Positions 21,383-33,867 of a stretch of DNA of 64,000 nt are shown piece by piece. Source of the DNA: Trebouxia sp. TZW2008 (taxonomy: Eukaryota > Chlorophyta > Trebouxiophyceae > Trebouxiales > Trebouxiaceae). The notes under the pieces are model-generated. The model was given only the letters and a program-made list of their open reading frames with translations. It was not told where the DNA came from and searched no databases. How positions within the stretch are numbered: the first letter of the stretch is position 1; each line of letters starts with the position of its first letter. The DNA lies in contig BDIU01000035.1 in NCBI GenBank assembly GCA_002118135.1, positions 186,001 to 250,000 of the forward strand. The letters are read 5' to 3'. Position numbers and translations under genes: made by a program.

Positions 21383-24300
21383 TCAAGCGCAAAGTACAGA
21401 ATGATAGCAATTATGACTCGCCTCGTAAATGGTTTCAAAGACTGCTTGGTCTCGTGACTGAAAGTCTCGCTGCCATATGGACTTGAGGGTCCAGGCCGTG
21501 CATCTTCTGACATTAGCTGTGCCACCATATGACACGAAAGAGATACCAGCATCTGCATCTTCTGGCGGATGACCTCTGCAATTTGACAAAGGCAATTCAT
21601 ACTGGACAATCGTATGCTTCAAAATGCAATCATTGATGTGGTTTAAAAGATACGCTCTTGCTTCAAAAAAGTGCGCAGCGTCTGGCAGGATGCTCTGCAG
21701 ATGAGACGCAATAGCGAAAACGCAATGCAGAGTCCGATCTGCCACAAGCTGATTCTGGTTGATAGCTATGAAAGGAGAGACTGCTTCAAATCATGCAAGC
21801 TACTACCAACATGCTTGTTCATGCAGGATTGACAAGCAGCTGAATCACAGCTTCGGCGCTTGTGCATGCAGCAATTCCATTGTCTCTGAGGAAGAGGGGA
21901 CAAAGCAATGCAAGCACTGCAGGAAAGAAGCTGCAACTTAATCGTGACTCTGGATGTAGTCATTGCTTTTGTATGCACCTAGCAGGGTCACATAATCCAC
22001 CAGCAAGCATGTACATGGCGCTGATGCTAATGCTGAAGATGATCATACGCTGACAGGCAAAGTTGACTGACCTGTAGATGCGAGTGCTGAGTACTTCGCC
22101 GCTGCTGAGGTACACCTCCACACAGGAGTGGTCTAGCAGGATGCGCATGTGCACATCCCCGGAGTCCATCTCAACAGGGCCGCCCACCCTTCGCAGGCCG
22201 TCATCTTCTTCAGAGTCTGTATCCTGGGGGGTGTTGGGCTCCAGGGGGGCCTCATAGATGGCTTCTAGGACTGAGCGCTCCCAGTCATACACTATGGCTG
22301 CGCTGCCTTCACCAGCAGCGTCCCAGCCTTGAAACAGCAAGCCTGCGGCTGACGCATCACCCCTGTAGCATAAGGCAGCCCAAGTTCAGAACAAGGGTCA
22401 GAAGGGGTGCTGCGCTCTGAAGGGGGGCGCTCACAGATGGCTTCTAGGACTGAGCGCTCCCAGTCATATAGTATGGCTGCGCTGCCCTCATCAGCAGCGT
22501 CCCAGCCTTGAAATAGCAAGCCCGCCGCTGATGCATCCCCTCTGCAGCGTGGTGCAGCGCAAGTTCAAAACAAGGGCCGAAAGGGGTGCGGGGCTCATAA
22601 GGAGGGGCTGCTCACAGATTGGCTTCTAGGACTGAGCGCTCCCAATTGTACACTATGGCTGCGCTGCCCTCACAAGCAGCGTCCCAGCCTTGAAATAGCA
22701 AGGGGAACCAGGATGATTCTAGGACTGAGTGCTGACATTTGCTCACTATGGCTGTGCTGCGCTTGGAATGATGAAATGGCGTGTAACATGCTGCTGTTGA
22801 GATGTCACAGCCTGCCTTCTTGCAGTCAGGAGCGTCTGCTTGATGCATGAGTGAACGCCTCAATGCGCGAGGGGAAAAGCCAGGCCTAAACTCTGTCAAG
22901 GCTTGTATGAGCAAAAAAGGCTGTCAAAGGCTACAGATGCAAAGGCTGAAGCTTCCAGCACCAGCATCTCCCTGTCCACGAGGTCAAGACTTGAAGACCA
23001 TACAAGGTCACATCTGATACATAGGCCAAAAGGTCTAGGCCAAAGGTGCAACCTGTCTAGCACCAGCTCAACGTCAAGAGAAAAGCCTTTGAGGCCATCA
23101 AGCGGCAACACCTCCTCCATAAGCTCAAGACTCACATCTACTGTGAACAGTCATGCGCGCATACCAGACTGTGACATCTGATGCACAGGCTGGACTTTTG
23201 GACCTGTCGAGCCCTCGCTCAATGTCAAGAAATGAGCCTTTGAGGCCTTCAAGCGGCAACATCTCTTCCTCCATCACTTGCAGATGCCTCGCCTTCCAAG
23301 ACTGCCCCAAACTTGACAGTTGTCTGGGCTTGTATAAGCATACAAGACTGTCACATCTGATGCATAGGCCAAAGGTTTAGGGCAGGGGTGCAGACCTGTC
23401 TAGCACCAGCTCAATGTCAAGGGATGAGCCTCTAAGGCCCTCAAGCGGCAGCATCTCCTCCTCCATGACTTGTAGATGCCTAGCCTTCCAACACTGCCCT
23501 CGTCGCAGGTTGGTGACCTCTGGAGCGGGCTCCTGTATGAGGCGGTCGCCTCGCAGGTGTATCAGCCTGGGCACGCTCAGGCAGCCGGCATAGTCATAGG
23601 AGCCCACCTTGCGCCGCTCTTGCAGCCAACCCCACAAGATATGCCGCCCCTGCATACAGCTTGTGGTTGGCAACTTTCATTTCTTGCTTTAGTGCTCAAC
23701 GGTGAAGCAATCCCACAAGATATGCCGCTGTTGTAGGCAACATGCTGCTGGTGCATTCAAGCTGTTTTGGTGCAACGCAAGCTTTGCTGTGCTAGGGCAT
23801 GACTGGGTGCAGCTTGGTTGCTAGCTGATCCTTTTGTTGCACGCTACCAGCTTGGTCTCATGACTGAAGTAGAGTATGAGCATGTCAAGCAAGGCATTGG
23901 CATACGGGGGAACTGCATGTGCACCCAAGCAGCATCTGGTCTTGCTGTGTCTAAGTGTGCAGTGTGGATATAAGCTGAGGCAACATTGCAATACAGCTTG
24001 TAACAGCACTGGCACACAGTTCATTGACACGCGTATTGCTAAGGTTGTCTTCTTGAGGCTTCAACTTTGGCAAAGTCTGAGTTTTGCTGACGCAGTAGTT
24101 CAGTCCATGCTGAGCTGATTGCGCTCTTGACAGGCATGTGTGTGTCCAAGTGGGACGCATACACAGAGGGTCGAGTGTCAGGGCTGACCTTGCCATCTAT
24201 CATAAGATTAGGAGCATAGAGGATGTCTCCAAGGTCCAGCTTTAGAGGCCCCTTAGCACCCTCCAGTATGAACTTGGTATTCTGATGGTCATATGCACCC

Positions 24301-26721
24301 AGCCAGTACAGAACAGGGTTGGTGGGTGCATCTGGGGATATGCACAGGAAGTGGGTATGTTGCCTGGGCTGCTGCCGCTGCGCTACTGCTTGCTGCAGTT
24401 CTGTTCCCCCATGACTACTGTTGTCTCGACTGCCTACACTCAGACCACTGATCTGTCTACTCAGCAAGGAGACGGAGCTGCCTGCTGCCTTTCCACTTGT
24501 ACTAGCCACTGGCTGGGGTTCAATTCGACCAAAGGACTCCTGAAAATTTCCAGGGTCTGATTCTACTGCCTTGTCTGTCTGTCCACCCTGTGTGCGTGCC
24601 TCCTTGAAGGTTGCCGGCTGCCCTGTGGGGGTGGGGAGCTGAGTGTGGGCGTCGTGTATGGTCTGTATGCCTCCTGTGTGTTGCGCTGAAGGCTTTTGCT
24701 GCGTCTGCCTGAGCTCCATCAGAAGCGGGCACTCCCACATGGCGCCTGTCTCTGTGTTGTCAGCTTCACATAACATGCCGTCAAAATGCCAACCTGCAAA
24801 CGAAGCCCAGCATGACTTCACGCAAACCCCCTTGTGAAAGTAATACAACAGCTTGCAAGTGCAGCAACATGCTGTGAGCTTTGAAATGACAGCAGAAGTT
24901 CTATGAAGGAGTTGTTGTGCATGTGACAGCCAATTAATGTGTTGCTGATGACAAGTTCCTAAGAATGACGAAAGGTGCATGCATGAAGAGACAGGTCTAC
25001 AAGCGCTGCAGCTGTATCATGCGTCCATGCAGATCAACATAGCTCAAATACCATTGATGACCAATTGCTTTGATTGTAACAGCAGGATCTACCACTTCGT
25101 CGATGCTATAAAGCAAAGCACAAGAAGGAATTGCTATGCATATCACCATAGAAGCGTGAGCAGCAGGCATAGAGGCTTTGCAAGCAAAATACCTCCATAC
25201 AGGCTCTCAGATCTATAGATCATGATTGCACCTCCTTGCCCTTTCAGGCCGCTGCCCATAAGCATGCCCCATTCCCTGCCATTCCCCTGCTGCCCCTTGA
25301 TCTCAAAGATGAAGGGATCCCGCCAGCCCACTAGTGGCATTCCAGCAGGCGGCATGGGCAACACAGGCTCATCCCTTTTGCTCCACATTGTCAGTGTGGG
25401 GTCATCTGCAACACGCCCAAAGATACATACATTGCTTCCCTGATCAGTCAGATTTTGATTTCAGACATACATGCTGCAGGAGAAAGGGAAGTGGATTCAT
25501 GGTGTACAGCAGCGGCACAAAATTACAACAGCTGAGCAACATCCTCAGCAATCAAGCAATGTTCATACATGCCTTGCCTTGCCTGAGCAGTCAGATTGAT
25601 CACAGACATGCATCCTGGGGGAAGAGGATGTAGTCCTTGTGACATACAGTTGGAGGACCATAGCATAACAGCTCAAGGAAACCCTCGGCAATCATGCATG
25701 CTTGCTGCAATGTGTACGACCTTGCTTCAAATGCATGCAGCCAGCTGCTCCTGCCAACATTGCCACATGGACATTTTCTCATAATCTCGGCGTCAGCAGC
25801 AAACTACCTTCAGGAACAGCCGCTAGCTGTGTCTCTATGAACGGCAAGTTGAGATCGCATTCAGCAGGTGGCAATGGGCCACATTCTGGGTTACTGCGCA
25901 ACCTCACTCCAGTGTATAAGATGATTGGAGTGTCGCTCTCATCAACGATGCAGCAGCCAGAGAAGCAGCCGTCTGCATCTGCGCCTCCTGGTGTTGGCAG
26001 CAAAGCTGGAGGCATGTGCTCCCAGTGTACTAAATCTGAGCTGGCTGCATGACCCCACACAATGCCAAAATCCCATTCACATCCATTGATGATGTGTTGG
26101 TAGAACCTGTGTGCAAGGACCAGCAAGTTGTGGCAAAGCAGATCATTGAATGTGCACAAATGAATGTGGCATGCTAGTAGGTATATCAACTGTGGCAGCA
26201 GGGCAAGTTTGCACGCGCGCGGCAACTGCTGGTGCAAACATGCTATTAGCAATCAATGTGAGACTGAAAGAGCATCTATATGATGCTTCACATTTGAATA
26301 GCAAGACATGAACTTACACATGGTATTTGCCATGATAGAAGACTGGTCCATTAGGGTCATTAATCTGCAGCAATAGTATACACATCAGACAAGAAGGAAT
26401 ATGTCAGCAATACTGAGAAACATTTGTGTGGGAACACAGTTTGCTGAGGGGTGCTGCGGTGTCTATTGAGAGAGGTATTACCCAGCCGTGCCTAGGCATC
26501 ACGTGAAACACAGGTTTCTCTGGATCGTGCCGCAGGGCGTTTGCCATATCTAGCATGATTGCAAAGTCCTTCTGGAGGACCGGGGCGTCCGCAAATGCAA
26601 GGCAGGGGGTTCTTTTACGAATTGGCTTGCGCGTGCGGTAGGCCGAACAACGCCTTGGGCTGCCAAAGTGCCTCTTTCCCAAGCAATAGACGTCCTGCCG
26701 GGGCAAGGCTAAGCTTCTCAT
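21383..26721 (-). CDS. Glycoside hydrolase family 32 (beta-fructofuranosidase/invertase-like), possibly plastid-targeted
   Basis: Exons on the minus strand: 26721..26482, 26364..26318, 26106..25808, 25405..25193, 24793..24189, 23649..23396, 22362..22072, 21575..21383. Phases match throughout and give 713 residues. The start is the first true ATG. The Arg/Ser-rich N terminus (MRSLALPRQ and following) resembles a transit peptide. GH32 hallmarks are complete: [15 protein letters not shown] with the nucleophile Asp near residue 83, WRDPF near 224, and WECP with the acid Glu near 287. Then come [29 protein letters not shown] and WGWLQERR. The C-terminal beta-sandwich includes [11 protein letters not shown]. 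The enzyme should hydrolyse sucrose or fructans. A roughly 90-residue Ser/Gln/Thr-rich insertion separates WECP from the next blade. Exon copies lie in several introns. Confidence 0.92.
22400..22735 (-). repeat. Extra tandem copies of a GH32 beta-sandwich exon, 180-bp spacing
   Basis: The exon 22362..22072 begins [20 protein letters not shown] second copy around 22541..22400 encodes [19 protein letters not shown] after its own acceptor in the same phase, then continues open. A third around 22720..22620 encodes [12 protein letters not shown] and stops after SVLEANL. The text cttctaggactgagcgctccca recurs at 22262, 22441 and 22622, a period of about 180 bp, with a diverged fourth trace at 22711. 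The extra copies lack the [11 protein letters not shown] half of the real exon. Confidence 0.88.
22905..23330 (-). repeat. Two extra copies of the 3' end of a GH32 exon
   Basis: The exon 23649..23396 ends with [20 protein letters not shown] and VLDR at a donor. The downstream intron repeats this boundary twice: [20 protein letters not shown] near 23275-23210, and [19 protein letters not shown] near 23120-23060. Each is followed by VLDR or GLDR and a gt. Spacing is about 175-180 bp. The copies stay open in frame over the shared part. Confidence 0.85.
25434..25705. repeat. Two-copy tandem duplication (about 135 bp) in a GH32 intron
   Basis: Copies at about 25434-25560 and 25570-25700 share the elements cctgatcagtcagatt or cctgagcagtcagatt, cagacatgcatcctg, ataacagctcaagg and cctcggcaatcatgca. 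It lies between exons 3 and 4 of the GH32 gene and does not match a neighbouring exon. Confidence 0.65.
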
Positions 26722-27486
26722 GAAGCGCTCATCAGCCCGCCCGGCAGGTGAGGGTCGCTCACATGGAAATGCGGACAAACAATCGCATTGCCTTGCAACC
26801 TTGAACCAGTCAGGGCAGGGCTAAGGCTCTAGCTTTGACTGCAATTTTCCTTCGGCTCATCGATTTTGAGCATTTCGGAAATCGGATGAAAGACGCGTGG
26901 CAATTTGTGCTCAGCTTCTGTGTCAACTCCGACAGCAACCTGCAGCCTTGCCAAGGACGTCTAGCTGTGCATCTAGCATGCAACTGGAAGGCTCAGCTCT
27001 GAATCGGCAAAGGCAATTGGCTTGTCTGGAAAGCCAGAATTCTCGAAGCCTATGACAAACACGCTGATGCCAAGCTGCTATGTGTAAATGTAATGCAACG
27101 AATAGGCTCAAGATAGGTAGAATTGTGTAAGCATTGTTAAGCTCGAATTGCTCCAAAACAAATCAAAAATAAAATTCTGCTGTACAGCGCATGCAGACAT
27201 GCCGTTGTCGCACAAAATGTGTCACGGTGGGGTCCGGCAAGTTCACATTACGCTAAATGCATAGCTAGCGACTGCTCACTTACAATGCATGCAGTGACAA
27301 GCACATTGACTGATCATGATGACCTGTTTGCGGGTATCATACACAACAGTGGTGCCATGATCAGTGTTTCTGAGCTCAATGGCTACAGCTTGGTGAGGGC
27401 CCAGTAAGCTTCTGCCAGAGCTTGCTGCTTCAGATTTGCCTTCACACAGGATGAATGTGAACTTGATGCATGATATTTCCAGGATG
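26722..27486. other. Upstream region of the GH32 gene
   Basis: This contains the GH32 promoter and 5' UTR and probably the 3' flank of the poorly resolved minus-strand gene. A frame near 27280-27420 stays open on the minus strand and could be part of that gene's last exon. Nothing else was supported. Confidence 0.35.
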
Positions 27487-28649
27487 TCATTTGCACCAAT
27501 GCCACACGCTGAGTGCAGTCCTGCAAATGACTGCCCATGTCTGGACAGAAGCTGACGAGATTTCAATTCTGCCCGCAAGTCCAACAGCTGAAGGTCTGCT
27601 GTGACTCACATTTATGCACTGATGGTATCGTGCGGGCATCCTTGTCTGCTTGAAGGGACTGCCTGCCCAACAGCACTCTGAACAGGTGACCAACAAGTAT
27701 GTCAGCACCGGCTTGCAGCACCCAACAAGGTAATATTGCTCTCACAAGCTGTGTAAGACATCCTGATGTAGACATCCTGAACCTCAGCTGCACTTGCTCA
27801 CAAAAAACAGCTGAACGTACAGCTGCATGCCTGCAATCCTGTCATATGAGCCCATACTGATGTGCACTGAGTCCTGACAGACCTGCTTTCTGCTGTAAAA
27901 TGTAAGAACAACCCTGCTCAGACGCTGCTGTGCTTGCTGCCACATCTGTGGGAATAGGGCATCATGCTCCGGGCCTAGTAGTGTTGCATCTTGGGCTAGG
28001 CAGTGAAGTCGTGTGCCCATGCATCATTCTTATCAGCCGATTGTGGTTTCTGTCGAAGTCAAGGTCAACAGCTTGCTAAACGACCATAAGTCGCCCCGCC
28101 AGCTTTCAGAAAAGACTTGTGTGTGCTTGGGTACCTTGAAGATCTCGTATGCAAATGTGAGAGCCTTCAGAAGGTCAGGCTTTGTCAGGCCCAGTTGTGC
28201 ATTTGCCAGCTTGAGCTGCAGACTTACAGAGGCCAACGAGACCGTTCACAAGGACTGCAGCATCACTGCAATCGCTGCTGACCATCAGTAAGACTTCTGC
28301 AAGGAGAGCTCCAAAGGCTCAGGTCGGGTGTGGCTTGTGCCAGTTTCTGAAGTTTCGCCTCGAGGAAGTGGTGTCTTACGATGCTGTTGTCGAGGTTTGG
28401 ACAGAGTCGGCAAAGTGCGCAATGCTGAACGGAACCTGTAGCAAGACATTGTACGAACTGATATACTATGACTTGTCTGAGACCAGAAAAGCCATGCTGC
28501 AGCTCTGCCAAACTGCGGCAGAATAAACTGCCTGCCATGCTGTGCCAGATCATGGTGCCAGATGCTGTGCTGTGCTCATGCTGCGCCTTGGGCACATCGC
28601 ATCTTCTTCTTCTTACACATTTTCCCATTCTCGAGGGAAGGTAGGTCAT
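27487..28649 (-). CDS. Unrecognised minus-strand gene, structure unresolved
   Basis: Several exon-like segments run on the minus strand. A start at 28649 gives MTYLPSRMGK and continues through NLDNSIVRHHFLEAKLQKLA. A Leu-rich helix (LKLANAQLGLTKPDLLKAL) lies at about 28216-28135. A segment MWQQAQQRLSRVVLTFYSRK at about 27945-27883 has a clean CAG acceptor and gt donor. A further segment GADILVGHLFRVLLGRQSLQ lies near 27700, joining in phase to SVGLAGRIEISS and a stop at 27487. I could not join the first two parts in a consistent phase. No domain is recognised. It could be one or two genes, and an alternative plus-strand reading exists near 28335-28526. Confidence 0.3.
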
Positions 28650-28782
28650 GACCTGCACTTGCAAACAACGCATGCGGCCCTGTTCTCGCTTCTCAATTGA
28701 TCGTCAGTTGTGCGATCGTATAGCGTGCTAGCTTATGCTGGAGCACTAGTGCCAATCGCACCGACTTGGCAAGGGCGTTGCG
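28650..28782. promoter_or_regulatory. Short divergent promoter region
   Basis: About 133 bp separate the putative minus-strand start at 28649 from the plus-strand coiled-coil gene start at 28783. If the minus-strand model is right, this is a compact bidirectional promoter. No core motif was identified. Confidence 0.3.
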
Positions 28783-31700
28783 ATGTCTTTGTTAAGTGAG
28801 GACCCTGAGTCCACACGAAGCCGCAGCGGTCGTGCTGAGCACAGGACTGCTGTAGCAAGAGGAGGCAGGTCAATGCGTTCAGACTCGTACCATGATCTAG
28901 ATGACGAGGACAAGCTGGTTCGCCTCGCGGGGACCATCGCTGCTGCGGAAGCGGTAGGTTGTCTTTCGCTTGTTTTGCCTTTCGCATAGCACGAAGGCAC
29001 AGCAACAAGAACGTGTGCAGGAGCGAGCTGCTCTTGAGCGGCGCATTGCTCAGAAAGCCGTGGTCATCAACCTTGAAAAGCAGTTAGCTGAGGTGCGTGA
29101 GCTGCATAAGACACCACAGGCCTCAAGGACCACAGTTCGATTGTCTTACATTCTGTCTGCAGCAAGTGGAGGCCACAAGACAGGCTCAGCGCTGGGCACA
29201 GGACCTTGAACATACTAGGAACGAGGCCGTCAGAGTGAGTCATATTGTGGACTCATCAGTGATGTTTTTTGTTGTGTTGTGACTAAGCAAATTGTATCAT
29301 AACCTAGCAAATCATGACACTTACAGGCCAGACAGGGTGATGAAATGCGCTTCCAGAACGCCCTGTCAGCTTTGCAAGCTGAAGCCAACCACTTGGCTGA
29401 TGTCATCTCCACCAAAGACAGGGAGGCAGAGGCCAGGTGAGGTCAAAGCTGCACCAGTTGCTTGCATCCATGTCTTGTGCTTGAATCTTGCAGCTTGCGC
29501 CTGTTGCTGTTGACCTCACATATTCTTACCCAATGTTCTGCATGTGTTGGTGACCTTGCTTCTCCTAGTCACACCTCATGGCATTAATTGATCAATCAAT
29601 CGATCGATCGATTGATTGATTGATTGGACATCTGTGATGCGCAACACAAAGTAGGCATCCATGCATACTGTACAAATAAGCCAAACCATGCTCAGCGCCT
29701 TCTTAGTGACGCAGGGAGAAGGAGTATCTACAGCTGCATGAAGAGGCAGTTAGCTTTAGGGAGGACAATCAGGGCCTCAGAGGACAGAACAGCAGTCTGC
29801 GACAGCAGCTGTCTGCCCAGAGCGCCACTACTGCCAGGAACCAGACTTTGAGGCAGGAGAATCAGAGGCTGAAGGATGAAGCAGACGCCAAGGACGCCAA
29901 GATCAGGCAACTGGATGACTTGGTTTACCAGTTGGAGGAATCGGTGAATATCTGCAGCTTTTTTTTGTTTGCTGGGCCTGCTTGCTTGTTGTCTTGTGTT
30001 ATGTGCAGCATTTTTTTGGTATGATGTTCCGAAGCCAGTCCCCTTGCTGTAGTCCACTGCACTGGAGTCAATCGCACACCAGTCAAGAAAAACAGCGCAT
30101 ATGCAACATTGAGCATGCAAGGCTTTGAATGATGATTTTGCAAGCGGTCACCACCTTTAGCATGGTTGGTGTGTGAGTTGGTGCCATATGTTCAGTGCTT
30201 CTGGTGTTTTGCAGGAGCGGCGTCTTCAGTTAGAGGTCAGGGCTGGAAGGCAAGCTGACATTCCAAGAGCCATAGCTTTGGCTTCTGGTATCTATGGTCC
30301 AGTTGGGCGTCCTCCAGGTTTTCAAGAGCCTGGCTTCAATGGTACGCTTCTTACATTGTGAGTGTTTGCTGTTCTTGCATATTGCGTCTTGTGTGTACTG
30401 TGCCTGCATATTGCATATGATGTCTACTGTTCCTGCATATTGCATGTTGTATCTACTGTTGCTGCATATTCAGCGCAAAAAGTGCCTGCTGTCAGAACGT
30501 CCAAGAATAATGCCAGGCTATGACCGATTGTATGCTGCGTCAGTCTTTCAAGTCCAAGTCATGTGCGCACTGCCTTGCCTCCAGACCCCTTTAAGCTTTG
30601 CATGTCACCTCTGCTAGCAGTTGGCATAAGCACAGCATGTCTTGTTTGCAGTTGTACATTTGATGCTGGCATGAGCAATATCTCAGGATCAGACAAGCAG
30701 CTAAGCAGCATCTCATTTCGTGTTGCTGCAGATTTTCACTCTGAGGCACAATTCCACACAGGACCCAATGGTGCTCCAATGGGGCCTCCCCCTTCAGCGC
30801 CAATGGGCAACCCCCTTTCAACTTCAATGGGACGCCCCCCTTCAGCCCCAATGAGTGGCCCTCCTTCTGGGGCTGTCATGTTCCACACAGGGCCCATGCC
30901 CATAATGTCTTCCATGGGCTTCTCACATGCCCCCTTACCACCACCACAGAACCACCCCTACTTGCCTGGCTCACTCTCCAGTGAACCATCACAGCAGGTA
31001 CGAATACTGCAAACACATCACAAGTCAATGGTCCTGATGAACGTGTCACTCACTCAACTTCACGCATGTTGTGATGCAGTGAGCCGTTTCACCAAGTGCT
31101 TAATCTGTGACATGGCAAGATTTGTTTGCCTTGGTGTACAGATGTCTGAGCTCTGTTGCATGTATTGTGTTGTGCATGTTATCAGTCAGGTGTTGTATGT
31201 GTTGTGCATAGCTTACAGCATTGAGGAGATAAAAGCAGTTCTATGCAAGGTGTTCAATGAGGTTTTGCATGTGTGCAGCCAAGCAGTGAAGGGGGTGCCC
31301 ACAGTGAGGTGTCAAACCAGGTGCCTTTCTCACCTGGTGCAGTGTCTATCAGCCCCAGAAACATGATGCAGGTCTGTGGCCCTTCGCTCACATCATAATT
31401 TTGTCCATGTCAGTGTCCACTGTCATCTTCAGACTTTATACAAGTGGCTATGTATGCACGTCCCTCCTTGGGTATATCAGCGAATTTGGGAAATGGGTAC
31501 AAATCTTGTACAGTGTGGGTGTTGGATTTCACCCAGAAAGATGGTTTGCAGTAGCTTGTGGGCGTATAACTGAGATGCTGCATGACCATGATGCAGTGCA
31601 GCGGGCTGTGTTGTTTCATCTCAATGGACTTCAGCACAGCACAGTTGTGTTGCCAGCCATGTGCCTAAACTTGCTTTGGAATTTGCAGGATGCTAGGATT

Positions 31701-33451
31701 TGTGCTCAATCTCTCAAATTTGATTGTCATGCTTTGCAGGATGAGGCAATGGCCTCAGTGGATGAGTCGGAGCAGGCCAACAATGAGGCCCCCATCACCA
31801 ATTCACTGCCACCCACCAACGAGCCCATCCCAACCGTCCCAGAGCCAGTCCAGCAAGCACCTTTGGACAACCTGCCAGAGCCAATGCAGCAGGTGCCTGT
31901 TGATGGCCAGGCTTTCTTGGCAAAGCTTCAGAGGAAAGGTCTGTACCTACCACTCTGCTGTCTTAGGTGTGTGAGCGCTTAAAGCTATTGAGACCTGCGC
32001 ATCATGCTGCCCAAGTATGGCGTTTATCATTGGAATCTGTTCATGCTGTGAGTGGCAGATCTTGTTTAGAACTGATGCCAGGCAGCAGTGATATAGCCCG
32101 TTTTGATCTCGACTCACACTTAGCAGCAATCATGCAGCATTGCAGTGCGCAAATGCTTTAGTTGTGTTACAACATCCTGACTTTCAGCATGCTCTGCAGG
32201 CTCTGAATTTGATGGCCCACACTCAAGGCCCCTGGCAGCCAATGGAGTTCCTGCTGTGCATGAGCCAATTGGTCTGGCTGTCCAGGCACCCCCGCCTCCA
32301 GTCCAGGTAACGCACACACAGTCTTGCCACTTATGCTATAGCTGTCTGTGCAAGCTGTGCAAGGATCAGAGTTTGATGTGGATATGCTGCATGATATTGA
32401 CATGTTGTCATCAACACATACTGTGACATCAGCTTGCAACCATGAGCAAGCATGTATTTGTGCAGCGCACCGCACAGTCTGTGCAGGGGGCATTGGTGTG
32501 CTATGCTTAGACAAGGTCTGCTGCGGAGACTGTTGAGATGTTAGTGCAGAACAGCAGAAGTGCCCCAGTAGCAGAGGAGGTCACAGAGGCACACAGAAAC
32601 ATAGGCAAGGGTCAGACTGATGAGGTGCAGCCCATCAACCAGGCTGCGGGCCGCAGCATTCCCTCGGGTAGCTGTCCCTGTCACACTCATCACACATGCA
32701 TAGCATGCTGATACACAAGTCTTGAGTCACTTCCTTTCAATGGTGGAGATTATGCTTTTCCGGTTGTGTCGAGCATGTTTTGATGCTTCAGGGTATGTCT
32801 GTTTGGCCTGTAACATGATTGAGTTGCCCTGCAGCCCAAGTGTCACTCAAATGCTGCAATGCCAAAGTCTGAATATGGTGCTCTGTCCTGCTGTTTGTGT
32901 CTAGCATCCAAGCAAAATAGACTCTTAAAGTTTTGTGTTTCTGTGCAGCTGCTCAGGAGCCAAGCAGGGCGGCTCCCTTGAAACCTGTAGTACCCATCTA
33001 CGTTCCAGCCATGCCCCAAGGGCACATGGGCTCTCTGCCACAGCGCGAGCAGCGGCAGTACAAAGACAACGTCAACGCTCTGTTTCACTCATCTGTTCAA
33101 GATACTGGCGCTGCTTCAGACCTGACTGGCCAGTATGTGCCGGCAATGCCTCCTGGCTTCCCAACTGGACAGGTCAGCAACAGTCAAGCTGTTGCCGCAC
33201 AGCCAGGTCAGAACCAGAGGAGTACCAGGAACAAGAAGAAGAAGGGCAAGGGTAGGGGTCAGAAGAGGGGTCAGCAGGGGGAGCAGGACCCTGACAGGAA
33301 TTGCAGCACGTCACAGAGGGCAGTGAGTGGAAGTGATGGCCAGCCTGCCCAGAATGATGCATTGCCCCAGCGTCAGGGTGGTAACAGGAAGAAGAGGGCA
33401 AGCAGTGGCAACAGGCGAAATGGTTCCGCCAGAAATGAGCAGCAGGCGTAG
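28783..33451 (+). CDS. Coiled-coil protein with Pro/Met-rich middle and Lys/Arg-rich tail
   Basis: Exons 28783..28953, 28997..29092, 29163..29234, 29327..29436, 29715..29943, 30215..30341, 30732..30997, 31279..31371, 31740..31938, 32200..32306, 32538..32667 and 32949..33451. All phases match and give about 700 residues; the 32538 acceptor is weak. The N terminus is Arg/Ser-rich. Exons 2-6 form a long coiled coil (AALERRIAQKAVVINLEKQL, LRQENQRLKDEADAKDAKI, LVYQLEES). Exon 7 holds four APMGPPPS-like Pro/Met repeats. Later exons are acidic and Pro-rich. The last contains YVPAMPQG and YVPAMPPG repeats and a basic tract (NKKKKGKGRGQKRG) typical of nucleolar or RNA-binding tails. No enzymatic domain is seen. 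A structural or scaffold role is inference. Confidence 0.8.
29583..29627. repeat. Tetranucleotide tract (atcg/attg) with palindromic character
   Basis: A tract of ttgatcaatcaatcgatcgatc type followed by repeated gatt units in intron 4 of the coiled-coil gene. It is partly self-complementary and could form a hairpin. It is a simple repeat with no assigned function. Confidence 0.85.
30365..30475 (+). repeat. Intronic tandem repeat, about 33-bp unit, three copies
   Basis: Units containing tgcatattgc followed by a tctactgt element repeat between 30377 and 30470 in intron 6 of the coiled-coil gene (tgcatattgcg, tgcatattgca, tgcatattgca, tgcatattcag). Confidence 0.75.
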
Positions 33452-33867
33452 TGCAGTCGCCATGATAGAGATTTGAGTGTCATTTGATTTTGTGTTGATG
33501 CGTCCTGTAGGTGTTCAGACATGCCCCACTATATCTGATGAGCTGAATGGTGAAGCAGTTTCTGTACTACGCCATCCTTGTGCTTGCGCTGTTTGTACCA
33601 TCATCAACACTTTCCAATGCCTGCTTTGAGCAGCAATGACATCGCGCTGCTACTGAGCAGCTCACAAATGTAACATGGCTCTGCGGAACAAGGAAACAGC
33701 ATGATGCTGATGAAGTTGCTTGCTACTTTTACTGCAAACCACAGCAGAATCAGGGGACTTGTCATTGGACTCAGGTTGGCTTTGACCATGCATTTGACCA
33801 GACTGCGTGGCAGGGATCAACTCTGCATTGCCGAAGGCCCTGCGCTACGTTAGATCACCAGCGCGCC

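Noticed and set aside
21383..26721. Bacterial origin or contamination for the GH32 gene
   Set aside because: Eight phase-matched spliceosomal introns and local exon duplications of the same kind as neighbouring genes show that it is resident in this genome; an ancient transfer cannot be judged here.
28335..28526. Plus-strand 63-codon frame as a separate gene
   Set aside because: It overlaps the start region of the putative minus-strand gene, and neither start context nor splice signals favour it.
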